DNA of 64,000 nt from Lathyrus oleraceus (taxonomy: Eukaryota; Streptophyta; Magnoliopsida; Fabales; Fabaceae), in NCBI RefSeq assembly GCF_024323335.1, contig NC_066583.1, forward strand, positions 268,975,416 to 269,039,415, written 5' to 3'. Both the position numbers and the translations under genes were made by a program. Position 1 is the first letter of the stretch. Each line of letters opens with the position of its first letter. This document shows positions 31,757-42,424 of this stretch, piece after piece. Below the pieces are notes generated by a model that was not told where the DNA came from, did not search any database, and saw nothing but the letters and a program-made list of their open reading frames with translations.

Positions 31757-33748
31757 GAAATTACAACTGTACAAATGCTTCTACACAAGGGTTCTATTTA
31801 TAGAACCACTTGTGTAGGTTGCAAGCTAAAAAGCCCACTTAAGTGTATGTGGCCCATATCTTATAATATGCCAAAATCACTTAAGCGCGTGGTACCTTAC
31901 CATATTTCGTATTCTACTTAAGTACATCATATCTTACGGTGTTCCTTAGTTACTCTATCTCTCATCAATCCGTCCTTTTGTGTGTGACCCTGTAGGTTTT
32001 TGGGGCATTGACAATTATATTAAATCACGTATTTAACATAATAAATAGTTAGTGGTATCTAACAACACATCACTGCTACCCAAAACACGAAAATGCCATG
32101 TGATCTGACAAATCCTTTTGTGATAATACTTATGTGTACAATTACCCTTTTGCCCTTATGTCTATATTGAACACAAGACATATACCGTGTCATCCTTGTC
32201 CAGTTCAATATTGAGCTCGTAGACATTTATCCTGTTATGCAGGATGGGCAAATTCCATCTAGGTCACTCATGTCCCTCGGCAAGCTTCGTGGAGTACCCA
32301 TCAACTGTCTTTATGGTCATCCAGTTACGGACAATGTTTGATCAACAATAAGGCACTCGACTCTACATCTAGGGTCCATAGTGGTTTCAGGTCGAATGGT
32401 GGTATACATCATTATCACCATGAGAATAACTTATGACACTTTGCATAACATTCTATATAGTATTCTCATAGCGGGTCAATCCAGTATAAATATTACTCTT
32501 AATATTCATACCTATGTTTAAGACTTGATAACTCCTTATCCATGATCCATGAGATGTGATCATCAGTCTATATACATAATAGTCTTAATGCTTTAATGTT
32601 ATCCCACTTCACAATAAAGCTCGACTATAGATACTTTAAGAATAATGTCCTTATGTTTAATGTGATCTCATGATTAAGTCACACTTGATACATTAAACGG
32701 ATTAACTATTCTAGGGACTTTATTAAACAAACATAATAAAGAAAAAGCCTTTTATTATTAATAAATAATTCGATACAAGTACCAAAAGTATTGGCCTCTA
32801 GGGCTTACACCAACAATCAGTACCCTTTTGGTTACTCTAACTCTGGCTAAATCCCACTTTTGAGCTTCCTTTGAATGTTGACAAGCATAACAATGATGAT
32901 GCAGCCATTAGAGATCGGTGTATTGAGGGTGTTCGATTAACCCAGATTACCCCGACCGAAAAAAAATATCAGATCGAGAAGCATTCTCGTCATACTTTCT
33001 GATGTTCGCCAAGCATTATAACTTTAGCCCGACAATGGTTCCTTTTGCTGCAAGGACCTATGGGCCTGGATGGTTTACTCTACCATTCCCTGCCACTGGT
33101 GAACAAGCAGGTGAGTCGAAGCGAATATGGGAAGCCTTCTTGACCCGCAAGCGCATACCAACCAGACTTGGAACCTCCAAGGAAAACGTGATGGTTCTCT
33201 GCTATCAACCCAACTTGGTGTCACGCCAATTTGGAATCACCTAATTGTGCCAAGTCCATTTTTCAGTTGAAAAAACAAATTATGTCTTTGCACCATGGAT
33301 TTTTTTGAAGACCGGTACCTTCAAAGGGTAACTCAACATTCTGCTAATCGCCCCACTCTCACTTCGTTCGACTTCCAACCAATGTTTTACTATACTCCAG
33401 AGTTTGAATGTTTCCATATTAACTCAACAATTGACTGATTCTTTCTCCGTTATGTAGAAAAAAATTCAAAAAAGGTAGATCCAAACACATTAAGGAGATC
33501 CAGACTTTCTAGAAATACTTTAAAACTGTGTATGGCCATGATGACCTTAGTCAGACGATTCGTGGAGCAGCTGTTACATTAAAGGAAAAAATGGTGAGAA
33601 AGCTTCCAAACTTGCGTATTCCTGATTACATGAAGGATAAGTACACATTCACCTTAAACTTTCATCCTCCTAGATTTTCCCTTTTTCCCACCAGTGAAAT
33701 GGATTTGTCTTTCGCCCCTCTATTTCTATGCTGGTTCGTTTCTGGGAA
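30579..33748 (+). pseudogene. PMD (plant mobile domain) gene, tandem copy I, split by a solo LTR
   Basis: It starts MASKTKTTKTTKESLPLAHM, then a lead segment (RDPSVHLTKIMDFPPLIIGH) and the PMD proper: LYFWESTTNTFQLPCGMLTP, LFDIVAVTGF, NFDKYIEDYHVTD, LWLSRCIFYCKSLKVAKIY. It is interrupted at 31,491 by a 1.3 kb LTR and resumes at 32,816 with PFGYSNSG, MFAKHYNFSPTMVPFAARTYG, PTRLGTSKENVMVLCYQPNL and VSRQFGI. The last block (MYGHDDLSQTIRGAAVTLKE, 33,528-33,748) ends where copy II upstream sequence begins. Cellular PMD proteins (MAIN, MAIL1) act in gene and TE silencing; a TE-borne role is unknown. Multiple stops and frameshifts make it non-functional. Confidence 0.8.
31491..32815 (-). mobile_element. 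Solo LTR of a copia-type element
   Basis: In minus orientation it starts TGTTGGTGTAAGCCC and ends TCTCCTTCA; perfect atcag duplications flank it at 31,486-31,490 and 32,816-32,820. PMD copy II reads straight through the site (ttatcagcaccc), confirming the insertion. It is 1,325 bp with no internal coding region, so it is best explained as a solo LTR left by LTR-LTR recombination. It carries a (GA)n run at about 31,722-31,753. Confidence 0.9.
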
Positions 33749-36700
33749 ATAATTGCTTCCTAACGTTCCATTCTTCAGCTTTAGCCACGTAGACTTCTGC
33801 ATGCATTTCTACCATGAATTCCTTCCATTGTTTCTAGAAACTTTTCCTCTATAAATCTTCTCTCAAGTTACTAGAAAACTCCTAAACTCACAACAATGGC
33901 TTCTAAGACAAAGACTACCAAAACTACCAAAAAAGTCTCTTCCACTAGCTTACATGCTTCCTTCTGCAAATTTTATTGGGAATCAAGAATATATTCCGGA
34001 GCCACCTCATTATGAATAAAAGCTTCTTATACACACGTCTTAAGTAATCATTCCTTACTCAATCTTTTGAAATACCCATGCACTCATGGATCCAATATGT
34101 GATCCCTTAATGCATCTTACTAGGATTGTGGATTTTTTCCCCACTTATCATAGGACACAACCTATAGTAAGCATTAAGGAACACTTGAACTTAGAATTTA
34201 TGACTGCCAACTTACGTATTTCGTTCACCCCCCTATCAAAAAGCATGAGGATTACATCCTCTGGATAAACAAAGTTGAGTCGAAAATGAGTGAAACCTAG
34301 AAGGTTATGTATATTTTTGATCTGATTCAACAGTCGAGAACTGGTCCCGCCTACTACCAAAATATGTTGGTCGATTTCCTGTACTTCTGTGAAAGCACAA
34401 CTAATACCTTTCAACTCCATTGTGGGATGCTGACACCCACATTGTTTGACATTGCGGCCATCACTAACCTTCGTCCAACTGGCAAAAATTTCGACCCTAA
34501 CAAGAGTGACGAAGATATCATAATCTTTTATAGTAATCATGTTAGTTTTTACAAATACATTGAAGATTACCATGTTACTGATAACAACGGAGTTTCAGAC
34601 GAAGAGCACGTCACCTTTCTTGCATTGTGGCTGTCGAGGTGAATATTCTACTGCAAATCATTAAAGGTAGCAAAAAGATATATTACCTTGGCCAACCAGC
34701 TGTATGAAGGTAAAGATGTTTTCCTCAACCAAGTAATCTTAGGATCATTATATGAATCCCTAGGTCTATCCATAAAAGTCTTAAGGAATCTCCAACCCAA
34801 AGAAAATTTGTTGTTATCAGCACCCTTTTGGTTACTCCAACTCTGGCTAAATGCCACTCTTAAGCGTCCTTTGAGTGTTGACAAACCTAGAAATGATGAT
34901 GCAACCATTATAGATAGGCGTATTGACGGTGTTCGATTAACCCAGATGACCCCGACCGACAAAAATATATCAAATCGAGAAGCATTCTCGTCATACTTTC
35001 TGATGTTCTCCAAGCATTACAACTTTATCCCGACAATGGTTCCTTTTATTGCAAGGACCCATGGGTCTGGATGGTTTACTTGACCATTCCCTGCCACTGG
35101 TGAACAAGTAGGTGAGTCAAAGCGAATATGGGAAGCCTTCTTGACCCATAAACTCATACCAGCCAGACTTGGAACCTCAAAGGAAAACATGATGATTCTC
35201 TACTATTCGCCCAACTTGGTGTCACGCCAATTTGGAATCAACCTAATTGTGCCAAGGCCATTTTTTAGTCGAAAAATAAAATTATGTATTTGCACCATGG
35301 ATTTTTCTGAAGACGAGTACCTTCAAAGATTAGCTCGACATTCTGCTAATCGCCTCACGCTCACTCCGTTCGGTTTCCAACTAACATTTTATTGTACTCC
35401 AGAGTTTGAATGCTGCCATATTAACTCAACAATTGACTGATTCTTTCTTCGTTCTGTAGAAAAAATTCAAAAAAGGTCGAGCCAAACACATTAAGGAGAT
35501 CCAGGCTTTCTAGAAATACTTTAAAACAGTGTATGGCCATGATGACCTTAGTCAGACGATTCGCAGAGCGGCTGTTACATTAAAGGAAAAAATGCTGACA
35601 AAGCTTCCAAACATGCGCATTCCTGATAACGTGAAGGATAAGTACACCTTTGCCTTAAAATGTCATCCTCCTAGATTTCCCTCTTTGCCCACCAGTGAAA
35701 TGGATTTGGCTTTCGCCCCTCCATTTCCATGGTTGTTTATTTGTGGGGAATTTTTGAATGTGCTCAAAAATGAATGTTTGAAACCTGCTCAGTGTGTGAC
35801 TCTGACTTAGCACGACATATACAATTTCAAAGGCCACCTTCATATCGGCATAAGTCATGTCAGGGTCGAAACTCTCACACATGAGGGTGAGGAAAGTCAC
35901 AAGATCTCTTCACTAGTCTTTTAACTCCCACCTCATTCTTCTTGTATTCACGTTTGATTTTGTACGTTTGTAGTTGTCGAACACATAAAGAGGACAAGAG
36001 ATGCTGCCAGGGAAAAAGTAGCACTGCAACAACTTAAGGTCGAAATAACTCCAACCAAACATGCTTAAGTAAGTTTCCAAAAAATATTTGAAACTAAACT
36101 TTTAGGTTCTCCAATATCTGTACTTACAATATTTTAACTTCTTGACTCTCTTATTCTTTTTACAGGCTAATCATGTACTCATCGATGGTGAAACTACTTC
36201 TACTGTTCCTGAACCCGTTGCAATTGAAGATTCGTCTCCTGAACCTCCTCCACAAAAAGAGAGGCCAAGAAACAATGGTGTTGGTGCTAGGAACGTCGCC
36301 CCTAGCCCTAAAGTAGCTCCCACTCCGAAAACAAAGAAGGAGGGGAAAGCTCCCGCAAGGAAGGGTGAGAAAGCGCCTATCACAGCGAGGAAAATGGTTT
36401 CGACTGAGAGTGTTAACTCAAACCCAGATGCAGATGCTTTGAAAGTAAGTTTATCTTTTTTATCCTTTCTTACATTATTTTCTCTAAGTATTAACAATTG
36501 AGTCCTTACAGGACCAGCCGTCAACCAAACCTGAGTCGACCTTCGTTCAATCAATGGCTCATACTACCAGTTCACCAACAAAATCAACCTCCTCCTGCTG
36601 TATACGTTCATGAAGAAGTTAACAAGCCCATAGAAGTCGATGACATTGTCTCTCATAACTCGACCGACAAAGCTCAACTAACTAAATCAACCTCACCGCC

Positions 36701-37630
36701 ATCTGAGGAAGACAATTGAATCAACTTCAAACAAAGAGATCCTAACCAAATTTCTCCTCCTGGTAACCCTCAACCAACTCAAGACACTCATCACCAACTA
36801 GAGACAATTTAGACTCCCACAAATATTGAACAACTGAATGTGGAAGGAAATGCCTAACATATTTTGTCCATCAAACCAACTCCTTCATCCATCAACATTC
36901 TCTCTCAAGAAGAGTTGGCGGCACTGAAGAAGAAAAATACTAGGACCTACATGAAAATGGTGTTAAGCCGCAAAGGTATTTCTACTAATAAGTGTTCAAG
37001 TTCCTTAACCGTCTCTGGAGGAAAAACAGGGCCGTAAAGCATTGATGGAATCTTCTAGCAACTCAAAGCCCAACTCAGTGGAGTTGACCTTTTTGATGCA
37101 CTCGGAAAAGACATTCTCTATGGGTATGACATCAAGTCCCTATTAAAGAAGCTTGATGTCCCCAGTGAAGTAGTTGCTTTATAGTATCTTTTGGATTGCT
37201 CTTCGACCATATCCTTGCTGATTTTCAAAGAAAATAAGATGCCCAAACAAAATTGACGCCTAAAGCAAAGGAGAGGTTGAAAGCATAGAGCCTAGCTACT
37301 GAATCCGACCAAAGCGTTGAGCAATTGGAGGAGAGTCTTCTCTAGGAAGACAAAGTTGTTGCCGCCTTGGGTACCAAAATCCTTTCTTGGAAGAAAGAGA
37401 TTGAGGCCCTATAGAAAAAGGTACAGGAAGCTAAAGATAAAAATAAAGCACCCTGACGGGTCGGCCAATTGTGACTAGATGAAAAAAACCCATATTGACA
37501 TCCAACACCTAGAGACTGTCCCCACTCTTGATGCTGAACTTAAAGGTTTTGCATCAATCATTTCTCAAGCTGGCTGTCGCTTAGCTGCAGCGAAGATTCA
37601 GTATGAATGGCTCAAGACTTCTCTCTCCTT
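33749..37630 (+). pseudogene. PMD gene, tandem copy II, with long C-terminal exons
   Basis: The upstream part repeats the LTR-derived and leader sequence of copy I; the ATG is at 33,896, followed by a one-base frameshift. The PMD is in one frame from 34,307 to 35,440 (LYFCESTTNTFQLHCGMLTP, LALWLSR, PFWLLQLWLNATLKRPL, FSKHYNFIPTMVPFIARTHG, LIPARLGTSKENM), broken by TGA at 34,640 and 35,081. The C-terminal region has intron-like borders: acceptor ttttacag before 36,166, donor gtaagt at 36,445 and acceptor ttacag before 36,512. It encodes a Pro/Lys-rich exon and then a degraded coiled-coil segment (about 36,890-37,630). It lies antisense to, and ends about 150 bp from, the integrase stop of the Tat-like element. 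Confidence 0.8.
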
Positions 37631-37779
37631 ATAGGGCTGCTTTTCCCTATTGTTTTCTGTTTGAATTTCTTTTTTATTAGCAATGATATTTTGGTTCTTT
37701 GTTATTTGACATTTAAGGATACTATTTTAGCCTTATTAATTCTGAAATTTATGCTTTATTCTGCGTTAATATGTGTTTC

Positions 37780-39471
37780 CTACAAAATAGGCCTATATTG
37801 TTTTAAATACTTTCCATTTATTCGCAAGATTCGACCCTCAGGGGTCACTTCTTTGACTTCATACTCATTATATGTGTGTGCTCATAGAATTTTAAATGGC
37901 CCTTCCCAATTAGGAGACCACTTGCCCAAGGCTCTATCTTTTTCATCCATGGGTAGGATGCCTTTCCAAACTAAGTCCTATAAGTTCAAAGTTTTGATTT
38001 TAACCTTCTTATTATACACCTTAGCTACCCCCTATTTTTGTCTCATTAAGACATCCATAGCAACTAATCTTTCTTCATTCAGATCACTTAATTCGTCAAG
38101 CATCATAGCCCAATAGTATTCAGTTGGAATCTATATTTATCTCTGGATTCTAAATGTCTGCAAATGAATCTCTAAAGGGAGTACTGCATCATGATCGTAG
38201 ACTAGTCAAAACGGTGAGGCGTTAGTCGATTATTTAGAAGAATTTCAACATGCCCATAAAACTTAATTTAAGGTTCTATGTCAATTCCTTGGATTCTGAT
38301 CCACATGTTTTTTTTATTAATCCAATCACTATCTTATTAGCCGCTTCGACCCGACCATTGGCTTGATCATAATAAGGCGTCAAAGTTAACAACTTAAAGC
38401 CAACTTCTAAGGCAAACTCTACCATTTTCGCCCTATAAATACTGAGCCTTGGTCAGTTGTGATAGTCTCAGGTATTCTTAATCTGTATATAATATGATTC
38501 TGGATAAAGCATATCACTTCTTCTTGGTCAACATTAGGTAATGGATAGCTTTTATCCACTTGGTAAAATAGTCCATCTCAACCATGATATATTTATGCCC
38601 CTTCGATGATGAGGGCTTGATTTCGCCAATTATGTCGAAGGCCCATTCTCTAAAAGGCCATGGCTTGACTATTTAGTGTAACTCACTTACAGGCACATGT
38701 TGGATACTTGAATGCTTTTGGAATTCTTGACAACCTTTGGCGAAATTTGTGCATTCTTTCAACATTGTTGGCTAATACACCCCAAGTCGAAATGACAACC
38801 ATTTCATTTTATGGTCTGCCTGATGAGAGCCACATGATCCTCTGTGTACCTCGGAGATTGTCAAATATATTTCACTCTCGCCAAGGCACTTAAGAATAAC
38901 TCCTATAGGAGTTTTCTTAAACAACTCATTCCTCATAGTTACATAACTTAGAGCCTTGTATTTAACCTTATGATCTGCCGCTCCTGTTGGATTTACCAAG
39001 TACTCGATAATAGGATTTCGCCAATCATTGTATGACATCGAGTCAATAGCCAAAAAATCGTAAATCTCAAAATCTTCAAAATTTTCAGATTTTTCCAGGT
39101 CTTTTGTTGTAACCTCAATTTCATCTTCCCCCCCCCCCCCCCCCCCAGTTTCGATATTGACGAGGCTTCTGAAGAATTTTCAATCAAAATCATCTTATCT
39201 CGTACCTCGACTAACTCTTCCAATCTCTCTTTAGAAGTCTTGTAACCTGAAGCAATCTGGGCTAAATCATTTTCTTCTTGATTTTCCAACTGTGGTATAT
39301 GGTCGATAGACACATGGTCCAAACGTTTCAACAACGAGTTAGCCGTGACAAAGTACATTATCAAATTTTCCTTGATGCATTTGTACTCTTTTTTCAATTA
39401 TCTAACCACCAACTCATAATCTGCTTTAATTTTGACATTCCTTGCCCCCAAATCAAATAAAATGTGAAATT
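37780..39471 (-). pseudogene. Tat-like RNase H (end) and integrase
   Basis: On the minus strand, RNase H wording comes first (KADYELVV, KKEYKCIKENLIMYFVTANS, VSIDHIPQLENQEENDLAQI). A 19-G tract (plus strand C at 39,128-39,146) then shifts the frame, followed by SYNDWRNPIIEYL. The integrase zinc region is VHRGSCGSHQADHKMKW; the core has AFDIIGEI, TTDQGSVF and GRVEAANK, so the D-D-E acids are present. The end carries PTEYYWAMMLDELSDLNEE, LVWKGILPMD, GKWSPNWEGPFKIL and the terminus INGKYLKQYRPIL. Frameshifts occur at about 38,435 (one base lost in GRKMVEFA) and elsewhere. The plus-strand ORF at 37,607-38,116 is its mirror image. Confidence 0.88.
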
Positions 39472-41002
39472 TGATTTGAGTCATAGCCTCCTAGTGACCT
39501 CTGCCTGATTTGATTCGGATCACATATTACACAGGATTAGAATCATGAAGGCACATTTTGTTTAAAATATGGTTTTTATCATAACTTAAGTATCATGAAT
39601 CTGTTTGAGGCGTGATTTAAAACTTTGGAAAGATAACACACAACACTATATAATGGTGATTCCCTTACACACTAAACGTGTGTTAAAGGGTGCGAATAAA
39701 TTGTTTTCCTTAAGGTGTAATACTATGTGAAGGTTAATGATGATGAAAGAGCTTTTAATTAATGTAATCGATCCAGTTGGTGAATACCTCACAGGGAGTG
39801 GTGTTGATGTTGATGTTAATGCTTATGTCGATGCATGAATGATTGTTGAGACTTTCATGTATACTTATGTTAAGTGTTATAATTAATTGCATAATGATGA
39901 TTGGTGAGTTATTGTTGTGCATAAATATTAATATGTTATGTGAATATGTATATTGTTGTCATGCTTTTGTAAATTATGCAATGGTGATTCATCATGTAAG
40001 CATGAATATGTTGTGTCGTGTTGGTGGCCTTATTTGTCGTAATTGTTCATTTTTCATGCATAATTTATGTACGAAATTAGGTTCGATGGTGTTCTCTGGT
40101 AGAGTGGTGGGATCGAGAGTGAGTAGCTGATTCTCGTATAATGGGAACCGTGAAGCTTTGTTGTTTCAATGGTTAGTAATTAGTAAAAAAATTGGTGTGC
40201 TCTAGTCCAGTGGTGGAATCATAAGCGGGTAGCTGAATTCTGTAAATAGGGATTCAGTGAAGCGTTATTGTTTTTATGGTGATGATTAGTAATGATTTTG
40301 GTGTGCTATGGTCTAGTGGTGTAATCAAGAGCGAGTTAGGCAATATCATTAACAAACCTTTGATGTCCAAATTAGTCGGTAGAATATTGTATATAGAGTT
40401 GAGGGGTTATCACATTGCATATATACCTGCATTCTGATTGAGTTGATAGTATTGTTGTGATGGATGATATCTTTGGATTATGATTGCTGATGGTGTGTGG
40501 GTGAATGATATATACATGATGTTATTGTGAGCCGAGTATATCACTAATTGTGATATGTGATTTCTACCATTGCTATGTTTCGCACCGTTAATTTATTTGA
40601 GCGTATTCTCACCCCTTTTTTGTTAGTTGTTATGTATGTGCTCCTCATAGGTACAGACGATCAGGTGCAAGAGTAGATGCCTGATTCCTGAGGATGGCAT
40701 TGTTCCTCTTTAGTTATTTATCATTCGGGTCTTAGTGGAGTCACTATGATATGTAACACTGGAAAACGAGTTGTTCTATGTTTTCTTTTGTTGCATGTCT
40801 GATTTCTTTTTAGGATTACTGAACCACTTTCTCATTCATTGTTGTTGAGATTTATACATTAAATTTATTGGTTTTCTGCTCCTTAATTCTGAGAGTTTGT
40901 TGTGATTTTTTTATGTTATGGTGAAGCACGTGTGACACTCTATTTTTTGAGTTACATTAAATTATTTAATTAAATTTTGAGTTAGGGAAATATGGTGTTA
41001 CA
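39472..41002 (+). repeat. LTR-like sequence, probably Tekay-type (left end approximate)
   Basis: Non-coding. It ends GGTGTTACA at 41,002, like the Tekay-type LTR end at 24,026, and has a promoter-like, low-complexity character, but no primer site follows, so it is a solo or truncated LTR. Its left end is taken as the TGTGAAAT next to the end of RNase H homology. It contains a tandem repeat of about 106 bp. Confidence 0.5.
40090..40340. repeat. Imperfect tandem repeat of about 106 bp
   Basis: About 2.3 copies start near 40,092, 40,200 and 40,306. Each begins ctctggtagagtggtggga-like sequence and ends ttggtgtg. It lies inside the LTR-like region. Confidence 0.75.
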
Positions 41003-41895
41003 CTTGTGTCTGTTCAGTTGCCTTGAGCATACCAAAGGGACTTGAGGGTGCGCTGCATTGAATGTCCTATATGGAGCAATTAGAGTTACGTCTGCCTTTG
41101 AGACCAGGAAGTTTGCTGTCTATTTGGGTTTATTCCAGGTATATTAAACATTATTACTTGTAATTTAGTTCTTATTTAATTATTATGTATGACATTTTTT
41201 TATTTGTCTGTGTTCTTTTATCAGTCTAGATATACAAGCATTTCCCAACCATTTGTGACATGAGGGTTCAACATACCTCTGCTGGATCCCCACGAGTGAA
41301 AAAACGGAAGGCCAGACAAGCAGATCCAGGTGGTGTTGCGGAGTATAGGAGGAGGCTTGATGCGCTCACAGTAGAGGATGTCATATGGACACCCTACACA
41401 GATTACATAGTTCATCGTGAGTTTGATGCGTCTTCTTTATTTTCTAGTTATATGTGGTGGGAGACCTTTGTGGCTAGACACTTACCTGAGAGGTGTTTGA
41501 GCCAGTATGAGTATGTTCAGAGCTTACCACGACCAGTTGATGTTGTTCCAGCTTCGGAAATTGATAGGTGGTTTCAGAGTAACATCATCAGCTCAGATTG
41601 TGCCATTAGAGATAACACAATGAAGGTTCAACACGATGTGCAATGTGAGGATGGTTACATTGAGTGGTACCTTATTGTATCACACCCTCACATCATCCCA
41701 CCTATTGAGCATGCTGATGACGATGTTGTGCCTTCCGATGATGTGTTGCCGCCTTCACCTGGTGTTGATGACCAGCAACGCCTGCAGACGATTGATGTTA
41801 TTATGGATAATCTCATGGGTTTGGTAAACCCAGATGGTGAGGTTTTTACTGGATTATCGCATGCAACATACATAGCCCGTCGGGGACCTCTTTAG
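41003..41895 (+). pseudogene. PMD (MAIN-like) gene, 3' fragment
   Basis: The first exon (41,003-41,138) reads GCAALNVLYGAIRVTSAFET, RKFAVYLGLFQ, matching the middle of a MAIN-like PMD. An intron with gtatat donor and tttatcag acceptor (41,139-41,224) follows, and then the C-terminal exon (IYKHFPTICD, YRRRLDALTVEDVIWTPYTD, FVARHLPERCLSQYEYVQSL, IEWYLIVSHPHIIPP) ends at a natural stop at 41,895. An in-frame TAG at 41,227 and a one-base shift at the exon join break it. The PMD N-terminus is missing, cut by the LTR-like sequence ending at 41,002. Confidence 0.8.
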
Positions 41896-42055
41896 CTATT
41901 TTATTTTTCATTTGTATTATTAGTATATTTTATGAGTCATACTATCTAGCACCATACATTTTATTACATAATATTTTATTGATTACATGTTTGAAAGATG
42001 AACATAACTTAACACATTACAACTAATATAAATTAACAATAAGGAAGATGAAAAT

Positions 42056-42424
42056 CTAGACACTATCAGATGATTCAGGACGTTTCAACATCTTGATTAT
42101 ATCATCGACAAATTTTGAAATTGTCGCATCAAACTCAATCGGTCCCTTAGTTAGCCTACCGTAAAATGTTCTCGACATAACCTTCAAATCTTCACCGCTC
42201 TTCAACCCAATAAGATTGTATATCACATTTCCATCAGTATTAATTCAGTCTGCACGAAACTCGATCTTACTCCCATTTCTATTCTCGATGTCGGACAACA
42301 AATCATTCAACTTAGATCTCAAGACGGCGGGACATGTGGTGTCCTCCGGAAGCCGAAACTCTACAAGATGTTTCACCCCGTTGAAGTACACTTCTTCCTT
42401 AAACAATAATTGAGGAAGATGCAT
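42056..42424 (-). pseudogene. Unrecognised 122-codon ORF with one internal stop, convergent to PMD
   Basis: From ATG at 42,424 to TAG at 42,056 the minus strand has one coherent frame of 122 codons, interrupted only by TGA at codon 60 (42,245-42,247), where a Trp codon would fit (D-stop-INTDG). It opens MHLPQLLFKEEVYFNGVKHL and ends FVDDIIKMLKRPESSDSV. Composition is that of a small globular, charged protein. I cannot name the family. It faces the PMD fragment tail to tail with 160 bp between them, and PMD genes here are otherwise tied to mobile elements, so it may be an accessory ORF of the same element. Confidence 0.5.

Larger units (their letters stand above)
29396..39471 (-). mobile_element. 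Tat-lineage-like Ty3/gypsy element with antisense PMD gene, 5'-truncated
   Basis: From right to left on the minus strand: the end of RNase H, integrase (stop at 37,780-37,782), then a long region in which the plus strand carries a PMD gene in two tandem degraded copies, then a putative polypurine tract (minus strand cagaaggggaaat, about 30,133-30,146) and 3' LTR (29,396-30,127). Extra ORFs, some antisense between pol and the 3' LTR, are known in Tat-lineage elements. Gag, protease, RT and the 5' LTR are missing, cut near 39,471. That the PMD gene belongs to this element is inferred from position and orientation. Confidence 0.55.

Noticed and set aside
37607..38116. 169-codon plus-strand ORF with hydrophobic stretches resembling a membrane protein
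   Set aside because: It is the antisense of the Tat-like integrase end, whose minus-strand reading is clearly homologous.
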